A stretch of 10,764 bases of DNA, from assembly GCA_028875335.1 (NCBI GenBank), contig JAPPEF010000020.1:1-10764 (forward strand). Reading direction: 5' to 3'. This DNA is from Gemmatimonadota bacterium. GTDB taxonomy: Bacteria > Latescibacterota > UBA2968 > UBA8231. Position 1 is the first letter of the stretch. Each line of letters opens with the position of its first letter. The notes below the pieces were generated by a model. It did not search any database. It was given only the letters and a program-made list of their open reading frames with translations, and was not told the DNA's origin. A program made the position numbers and the translations under genes. Below, piece by piece: positions 6,254 through 10,764 of the stretch.

Positions 6254-7108
6254 ATGCCGCTAACAGGTCGATGTCTTTGCGGGGCGGTCAGCTATACAAG
6301 TGACTCAGAGCCCCAATCCGTGATCTATTGCCACTGTGACGACTGCCGTAGAGTCACAGGTAGCGCTTTCAATGTTGGAGTTGGCATACCAGCGTCCACA
6401 TTTCAACTGAGCGGTAAAACCAAGGGATACGAATCTACGAACGACGAGGGCCGCACAAAGATTCGCGAATTCTGCCCAGAATGTGGTTCACAATTGTTTA
6501 CGCGTTACCCAAACACGATATTCATCAAGGCGGGCACCCTAGACCATTCCGAAGACCTGCAACCCACCAGAGAGATCTGGACCGAAATGGCTGTCCCGTG
6601 GTCCAAGATTCCTGACGGCCTAGATAAATTCCCCCGATCTTCGACGTGGGGAAGTTCGCAACCCGGCATACACTGTGACTACAGCCTTACGTGGTATCAC
6701 GGCTCTCAGCAAGAGTTGACGAAACTTCGGGTCGGAAGTTCGATCACACAGAATAGAAAAGTAGCGAAAACGTTCTCTCATAGACCTTCAATTGTTTCTA
6801 TGTCTGACGAAGGGGAGTCTCTATCTGACAAACTCAGGATTAAGCACAACGGCGTGACGCCTGGTTATCTCTATGTCGTTTCCAATGACATCGGTCCCGA
6901 CGATGTGTATCCCCATCCCCACCCGGCAAATGCCGATCGCTGGGAGTGGCTGACTAACCGAGAATTGAGGCTGGAACTCATCGAACAGACTATCGTAACG
7001 GACGAAGAACGTCTGACAGACGAAGAAATCGCAGAGATAAAGCGGAAACAGAAGGAAAGAGGTGAGGAGTCATTCGCGGGTGATCCTGACAAAGAGAATA
7101 AAAAATGA
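6254..7108 (+). CDS. GFA (CENP-V/glutathione-dependent formaldehyde-activating) domain fused to an ADP-ribosyltransferase-like C-terminal domain (284 aa)
   Basis: Residues 1 to about 134 are a complete GFA zinc domain: GRCLCGAV with C7 and C9, YCHCDDCRR with C26, C28 and C31, and FCPECGSQLF with C74 and C77. All seven family cysteines are present. The name comes from a glutathione-formaldehyde adduct enzyme, but most members have unknown roles. Residues about 145-246 are extra: LTWYHGS, then LRVGSSITQ, FSHRPSIVS, GYLYVVS, DDVYPHPH and WLTNRELRLELIE. The YHGS opening, the aromatic strand and the late R-E-L-R segment recall the Arr-type ADP-ribosyltransferase fold, which is an inference from pattern. 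Residues about 250-284 are a charged helix-like tail (IAEIKRKQKERGEE). Ordinary GFA proteins have about 120-190 residues, so this one is long. Its stop overlaps the next ATG (ATGA, 7105-7108), implying coupled expression. Confidence 0.8.
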   Translation: MPLTGRCLCGAVSYTSDSEPQSVIYCHCDDCRRVTGSAFNVGVGIPASTFQLSGKTKGYESTNDEGRTKIREFCPECGSQLFTRYPNTIFIKAGTLDHSEDLQPTREIWTEMAVPWSKIPDGLDKFPRSSTWGSSQPGIHCDYSLTWYHGSQQELTKLRVGSSITQNRKVAKTFSHRPSIVSMSDEGESLSDKLRIKHNGVTPGYLYVVSNDIGPDDVYPHPHPANADRWEWLTNRELRLELIEQTIVTDEERLTDEEIAEIKRKQKERGEESFAGDPDKENKK

Positions 7109-8469
7109 AACGCGAACACATTTTTGCCCATTACGAACAGGACGCAACCCGGTACTGGAAGCTGAGAGAAGGTGGCTATGCCACCCCGCTGAGTGTGTGT
7201 CAGGGAGATGAGATAACGTTCCATATATCGAATTCCAGATCGTACTACGATGTATTTGTGTTCCACGAAGGAGCAAAACGGCGTCTGGTAAAGGAGATAA
7301 ACGACCTGCGTGGTGGGCTTCCCCCAGTCCCCGAGTTTGGCTATCGGGACGGATTCGCCTGGCCCGCGACGGTCGCGTTCCGAGTGCCTCGCGACTGGAA
7401 GAGCGGTGTTTACATCGCCAGTTTCCCCACCGCACAGGGGATCCGAGAAATCCTATTCGTCGTTCGCCCGCGTGTTCCCAGCGCGCCGATCCTCCTGACG
7501 ATTGAGACCAATACCTATGCCGCCTATAACTGCGTGGGCGGCAAATGCCTCTTCCCCTATATATCTACCGATCGATCTCACAGCAACCTGGTGACCTTTG
7601 AGCGACCCCTACAGCCGGACATCATGGGCGGCTTCTATGCCTGGGATCAGTTCTTCACATCATGGCTCGATGCCGAGGGATACCAAGTAGATTACTGCAT
7701 CAACGCCGACCACGATCGGCAGCCGGATCTCCTAGATGACTACCCTGCACACCTCAGAATCTGTCACGGCGAGTACTCCAGCCGCGAAGAATGCGAGCAG
7801 CTTCAGCGATTTGTAGCATGTGGCGGCAACCTGATGGTGTTCGCCGGCAACTCTTTCTCGCACTTGGTGGAGACTAGGGCCGACGGACGCCAGCTTTACT
7901 GTGCCAAGACCCGGTACAAAAAGCATCCGCTCGGCACGCCAGAGGACCCCGAAACATCCTTTCTCCGCGCAATCGACAATCTGCGTCAGCGCACCATTGG
8001 CGTTTCCTATACGGCTGCTGTCAACGCCAAGAGCAAGGTCCCCGGCGAGATTATTGCCCCGACGTCCGGGGAATACGGATTCTTCCGCGTGACCCAACCC
8101 GACCATTGGGCGTTCGCAGGAACCGGGCTGGGAGAAGGGGACGAGTTTGGCCGGGAAGACTCAATCGTCGGGGTCGAATGCGACGGCGGTGACATCGAAT
8201 TCAAGGATGGGAAACCGCGATTTACAGGCCACGACGGAATCAGCCCGCACTACCAGATCATCGCAATCGGGGACGCGGAGGACCACGGTTTCAACGCGGA
8301 CCTAGGGGTCTACCAAGATCGGTTCTACGCCACCGTCGCAGTCAACGAAACGGAGTTCAAGGGGACTGTCTTTACGGCGGCAACCATCGAGTGGGCGCAC
8401 GGTCTTTACCGGAACGGCGGTCCGGTGGCACAGATCACGCGCAATGTCTTGGACCGGCTGGGCAGGTAG
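7105..8469 (+). CDS. N,N-dimethylformamidase large-subunit-like protein (454 aa)
   Basis: The N-terminal part (about residues 24-110) looks like a beta-sandwich with GDEITFHISN and a DWKSGVYIASF strand. The core then shows ETNTYAAYNCVGGK (from E134), a WDQFFTSWLDAEGY helix, ICHGEYSSREEC (E223) and FVACGGNLMVFAGNS (residues 236-250). This order matches the C-terminal catalytic region of N,N-dimethylformamidase, which hydrolyses dimethylformamide to formate and dimethylamine with an unusual mononuclear iron held by two Tyr and one Glu. By spacing, candidate ligands are Y103, Y138 or Y141, and E223. The known large subunit has about 760 residues; this protein lacks the N-terminal extension, and no small-subunit gene is evident nearby. 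The true substrate may be a different amide or ester. No signal peptide is seen. It is translationally coupled to the GFA gene. Codons are less GC-rich at its 5' end (53%, first 60) than in the next 60 (68%). Confidence 0.75.
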   Translation: MKREHIFAHYEQDATRYWKLREGGYATPLSVCQGDEITFHISNSRSYYDVFVFHEGAKRRLVKEINDLRGGLPPVPEFGYRDGFAWPATVAFRVPRDWKSGVYIASFPTAQGIREILFVVRPRVPSAPILLTIETNTYAAYNCVGGKCLFPYISTDRSHSNLVTFERPLQPDIMGGFYAWDQFFTSWLDAEGYQVDYCINADHDRQPDLLDDYPAHLRICHGEYSSREECEQLQRFVACGGNLMVFAGNSFSHLVETRADGRQLYCAKTRYKKHPLGTPEDPETSFLRAIDNLRQRTIGVSYTAAVNAKSKVPGEIIAPTSGEYGFFRVTQPDHWAFAGTGLGEGDEFGREDSIVGVECDGGDIEFKDGKPRFTGHDGISPHYQIIAIGDAEDHGFNADLGVYQDRFYATVAVNETEFKGTVFTAATIEWAHGLYRNGGPVAQITRNVLDRLGR

Positions 8470-8584
8470 TGGATGAGCGACCGAACAACGGCATGCCTTT
8501 GACATGGCCGAGTATTCGCAGCAAGTTGAGTCATTGCAAAAGCTACGCGATTGACAACTACCTCCGCTTGAAAGGCCGCTGCAA
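8470..8584. other. 115-bp spacer
   Basis: It holds two TTGACA hexamers (8499-8504 and 8551-8556), but neither has a recognisable -10 box at 16-19 bases. AAAGG about 10-12 bases before ATG 8585 is a plausible weak ribosome binding site. No terminator hairpin is evident after the upstream stop. Confidence 0.4.
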
Positions 8585-9364
8585 ATGCTGATAATCGACA
8601 CGCACTGCCACGCCGGTAACAACTGGTTCGAGCCTATCGAGATCCTCGAATTCGAGATGGATCGCAACGGCGTTGACAAGGCCGCACTCATCCAACACGG
8701 CGGCACGTACGACAACTCCTACCTCCTCCAAGAAGCCGCCAAGCAACCAGACCGTTTCAAAGTTGCAGTCCTCGTCGATCCCGAGTCCCGCGATCCACTC
8801 GGCGATCTTGCGAGGCTCGCAGAGCAAGGGGCCGCTGGTATTCGTATCGCCCCGAATGGCCAGTTCGCCAACGCAGGCCCTTACGACATGTGGCGCAGAG
8901 CCGGCGAACTCGGCCTCGTAGTCTCCAGCATCGGCAATGCACCCCAGTTCGCGGCCGACGATTTCTCGCGCGTGCTTGATGCGTGTCCCGACACGCACGT
9001 CATCCTCGAACATCTCGCAGGCGTGGGCATTGCCGAGCCGCCCTACGCCGATTACGCCAAGGCCCTGCGCCAAGGCGAGCGCGACAACACCAGCATCAAA
9101 GTCCCCGGCTTGGGCGAAATCTGCGCCCGCCCGCCGCGCCTGCTGCCCAAACTCGAATTCGATCACGTGCCGCCACTTTTCGAGATGGCCAAAGAGGCAT
9201 TCGGCGTGCAACGCATGATGTGGGGCAGCGACTTCCCGCCCAGCGCTGGCAGAGAGGGCTACGCCAATACACTGCGCGCCGTCATCAACCATCCAGCCTT
9301 TGCCGACGGCGACGATATCGAGTGGATCATGGGAAAGACTGCGGCGCGCGTGTGGGGATTCTAA
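8585..9364 (+). CDS. Amidohydrolase-2 (TIM-barrel metal-dependent hydrolase) family protein (259 aa)
   Basis: The protein starts MLIIDTHCHAG, with the H7-x-H9 metal pair on the first barrel strand. VILEHLAG places H143 on a later strand, and MWGSDFPPS provides the conserved catalytic/metal Asp (D216) near the end of the barrel. This is the pattern of the amidohydrolase-2 group, which includes decarboxylases acting on aromatic acids and lactonases of the 2-pyrone-4,6-dicarboxylate type. The protein is somewhat shorter than the common 270-340 residues but appears complete, ending in IEWIMGKTAARVWGF, the usual C-terminal helix. No signal peptide. Third positions are GC-rich (about 75% over 60 codons), in contrast with the genes at 1153-7108. 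It follows the dimethylformamidase-like gene after 115 bases and precedes a methyltransferase by 40 bases. Substrate not readable. Confidence 0.87.
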   Translation: MLIIDTHCHAGNNWFEPIEILEFEMDRNGVDKAALIQHGGTYDNSYLLQEAAKQPDRFKVAVLVDPESRDPLGDLARLAEQGAAGIRIAPNGQFANAGPYDMWRRAGELGLVVSSIGNAPQFAADDFSRVLDACPDTHVILEHLAGVGIAEPPYADYAKALRQGERDNTSIKVPGLGEICARPPRLLPKLEFDHVPPLFEMAKEAFGVQRMMWGSDFPPSAGREGYANTLRAVINHPAFADGDDIEWIMGKTAARVWGF

Positions 9365-9404
9365 CGAGAAAATCTAACTTCCCTATGGGAAATAACAGAG
9401 TGAC

Positions 9405-10028
9405 ATGGCGAAAGAAAAAAAGAAAACCTCGCGCCAGGCGTATGGCGTCACAGTACTCAAAACCGCTCACCCTCAAGTGCGCGCCAAAAAAAAGAAGCAC
9501 GAGCCCTGCATCCACGGCAACAAATTCTGGAATTCGAGTTGGTGCGTGATGGACTTCCTCTCGCACCAGGGCCTACCGCCAAAGGCGCGGGTTTTGGATA
9601 TCGGCTGCGGGTGGGGCCTCGCCGGGATATACTGCGCCAAAAACCACGGTGCCAACGTCACGGGCATGGACGCGGACGCGGCGGTCTTTCCCTACTTGCA
9701 GCTACACGCCGAGATCAACGATGTCGAGATAGAAACCTGGCGTTGCAAGTTCGAGAGCGTCAAAAAGAAACACCTGCGGCAAACCAACCTGATCATCGGA
9801 GCCGATATTTGTTTCTGGGACGACATGGTCTCGCCGCTCTACAAGCTGATCAAAAAGGCGATCGAGGTCGAGGTCGGGCAGATCATCATCGCCGACCCGG
9901 GCCGCCCGCCCTTTCACTCGCTGAGCGAAAAGGTCATAGAGAAGCTCGGCGGCGAGCTCAAAGAGTGGGAAATCAACGGCGAGGTCAAAGCCGACGCGTA
10001 CCTGCTCATCGCGGGCACGCTGCCCTAG
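9405..10028 (+). CDS. Class I methyltransferase, protein-lysine methyltransferase-like (207 aa)
   Basis: A lysine-rich N-terminal tail (residues 2-32, two KKK(K) clusters) precedes HGNKFWNSSWCVMDFL. Motif I is VLDIGCGWG (residues 63-71), the SAM-binding acid is D89 in VTGMDADAAV, and the post-motif LQLHAEIND is characteristic. ADICFWDDM (residues 133-141) resembles the acidic-x-x-aromatic segment of family-16 lysine methyltransferases and nicotinamide-N-methyltransferase-like enzymes, so a protein substrate is possible but unproven. The W-x-S-x-W segment before motif I also recalls that group. There is no strong Shine-Dalgarno site; GAGTG lies just upstream. Two A-AAA-AAG heptamers fall in frame in the lysine-rich tail. 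Its stop (TAG, 10026-10028) overlaps the stop of the convergent gene. Methyltransferase fold firm, subtype tentative. Confidence 0.82.
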   Translation: MAKEKKKTSRQAYGVTVLKTAHPQVRAKKKKHEPCIHGNKFWNSSWCVMDFLSHQGLPPKARVLDIGCGWGLAGIYCAKNHGANVTGMDADAAVFPYLQLHAEINDVEIETWRCKFESVKKKHLRQTNLIIGADICFWDDMVSPLYKLIKKAIEVEVGQIIIADPGRPPFHSLSEKVIEKLGGELKEWEINGEVKADAYLLIAGTLP

Positions 10029-10764
10029 AACCAGTTCTCCTTATCCACCACATTCATTAATTCCTCGCCGCGAGCAAAGCGCTTGCAATTTTCCACCACT
10101 AGGTCGCGCCGGCGGTCTCTCAGATAAGGGCCGGCCGCGGCCACGTGCGGGGTCATCAGGAAGTTCGGAGCCGTCCACAGCGGGTGCTCTGGCGGCAGCG
10201 GCTCCTCCTCAAACACATCTAAGGCTGCACCGGCTATCTGGCCCTCGCGCAGGGCTTGGTCGAGGTCGTCCAACTTGACGTTCGCGCCGCGACCGATGTT
10301 GACGAAGTACGCGCTATTCTTCATCTGCTCGAACCGGGCGCTGGTGAAAAAACCCTCGGTCTGTGGCGTCTGCGGCACAGTGAGAATGACGAAATCCGCC
10401 CTCGGCAAAAGTTGGTCGAGCTCGTCTGGGCGGTATAACTCGTCAACCCCCGGAGGCGGCGACTCAACGCGGGGATCGATGCCAATGGTCGTCATGCCCC
10501 AGTTCTTGCACTGGCGCGCGGTCTCTGCGCCAATCCCGCCGACGCCGACTATCAGCGCAGTAGCTTCGGGCAGATAGGTCGAGGGACTCGCTTCCCCTCC
10601 GCTGCGCCATTGGCCGTCGAACTGGTAGCGGAAGTAGCGGTGCATGCCGCGCGAGAGCGCCAGCACAAAGGCCATGATGTGGGCCGAGATATGGTCGTTG
10701 AAGATGCCGCGAAAATTGGTCACCACCACGTCGCTGGCGATGAGTTCCGGGAAGTAATACCCCT
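10025..10764 (-). CDS. D-2-hydroxyacid dehydrogenase family protein, N-terminus cut by window edge
   Basis: The frame is open to the right edge; the first complete codons read GYYFPELIASDVVVTNFRG, which is internal family sequence, so the true start lies outside and the in-frame GTG at 10729 is not the start. HISAHIMAFVLALSRG and the NAD-binding VGVGGIGAETARQ with GIDPR downstream identify the family. The catalytic set is present: Arg in NIGRGANV, Glu in DVFEEEPLPPEHPLW, and His in TPHVAAAG. These enzymes reduce 2-keto acids to D-2-hydroxyacids (or the reverse) with NAD(P)H in the cytoplasm. The C-terminal NVVDKENWF is a normal end. About 70-90 N-terminal residues are missing. Its TAG stop (10025-10027) lies within the same CTAG that ends the convergent methyltransferase. 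Confidence 0.92.
   Translation of the reverse strand, partial: GYYFPELIASDVVVTNFRGIFNDHISAHIMAFVLALSRGMHRYFRYQFDGQWRSGGEASPSTYLPEATALIVGVGGIGAETARQCKNWGMTTIGIDPRVESPPPGVDELYRPDELDQLLPRADFVILTVPQTPQTEGFFTSARFEQMKNSAYFVNIGRGANVKLDDLDQALREGQIAGAALDVFEEEPLPPEHPLWTAPNFLMTPHVAAAGPYLRDRRRDLVVENCKRFARGEELMNVVDKENWF

Noticed and set aside
8499..8556. Two TTGACA -35-like hexamers before the amidohydrolase
   Set aside because: No acceptable -10 hexamer is found 16-19 bases downstream of either one.
8558..9292. Long minus-strand open frame (244 aa) opposite the amidohydrolase
   Set aside because: It mirrors a GC-rich real gene with clear HxH, EH and GSDF motifs. Its own translation shows no recognisable domain and is a compositional shadow.
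9379..9391. TTCCC-TAT-GGGAA inverted repeat between the amidohydrolase and the methyltransferase
   Set aside because: A 5-bp stem with a 3-nt loop and no T-run is too weak for a terminator, and a single copy gives no support for an operator.
9539..10060. Plus-strand open frame of 173 aa in the -1 frame of the last methyltransferase
   Set aside because: The product is rich in Arg, Gly and Pro with no domain pattern, as expected from the alternative frame of a GC-rich gene. It is kept only as a note to the slippery-site finding.
10727..10729. GTG as start of the D-2-hydroxyacid dehydrogenase
   Set aside because: The frame continues upstream to the edge with family-like sequence (YYFPELIASDVV), so the gene is truncated by the window and does not start there.
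1..10764. Search by eye for CRISPR arrays, tRNA or rRNA genes, transposases and long repeats
   Set aside because: No regularly spaced repeats, cloverleaf-like segments, transposase-like proteins or terminal inverted repeats were seen.

Overview
The window looks like bacterial chromosome from a moderately GC-rich, probably uncultivated soil or marine organism. Genes are tightly packed, starts are ATG with Shine-Dalgarno-like sites or ATGA overlaps, and there are no introns, tRNA or rRNA genes, CRISPR arrays or transposases. The mix of a Gfo/Idh/MocA oxidoreductase, a dimethylformamidase-like protein, an amidohydrolase-2 protein and a D-2-hydroxyacid dehydrogenase suggests a heterotroph with broad small-molecule catabolism. 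The phylum cannot be fixed from this sequence alone.

Layout. (1) 1-796, minus strand: a Gfo/Idh/MocA-type oxidoreductase whose C-terminus lies beyond the left edge. (2) 797-1152: a gene-free spacer between divergent genes. (3) 1153-5013, plus strand: a tight three-gene unit of SAM methyltransferase, Nudix hydrolase and an 881-residue ATP-grasp/phosphohistidine enzyme of the rifampicin-phosphotransferase/PEP-synthase type. The gaps are 7 nt and then a 4-nt ATGA overlap. (4) 5088-6184: a short family-I-type inorganic pyrophosphatase followed by a second SAM methyltransferase. (5) 6254-8469: a GFA zinc-domain protein with an extra C-terminal domain that resembles ADP-ribosyltransferases, overlapping by ATGA a protein similar to the large subunit of N,N-dimethylformamidase. 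(6) 8585-10028: an amidohydrolase-2 protein and a third, different methyltransferase. (7) 10025-10764, minus strand: a D-2-hydroxyacid dehydrogenase whose N-terminus lies beyond the right edge. It converges on the methyltransferase and shares a CTAG with it, so the two stop codons overlap.

How they may work together. Genes at 1153-6184 share a theme of nucleotide/phosphate chemistry (Nudix, ATP to AMP phosphotransfer, pyrophosphatase) flanked by methyltransferases, which suggests tailoring or inactivation of a small molecule. The acceptor is unknown. The GFA and dimethylformamidase-like pair suggests one-carbon or amide chemistry. Hand counts of third-position G+C over the first 60 codons are about 53-60% for the central genes counted (1153, 2368, 5522 and the start of 7105) and about 70-75% for the flanking genes counted (796 minus and 8585), so the centre may have a separate origin. 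The most noteworthy items are the phosphotransferase-like enzyme with an unusual His loop and the GFA plus ART-like fusion.
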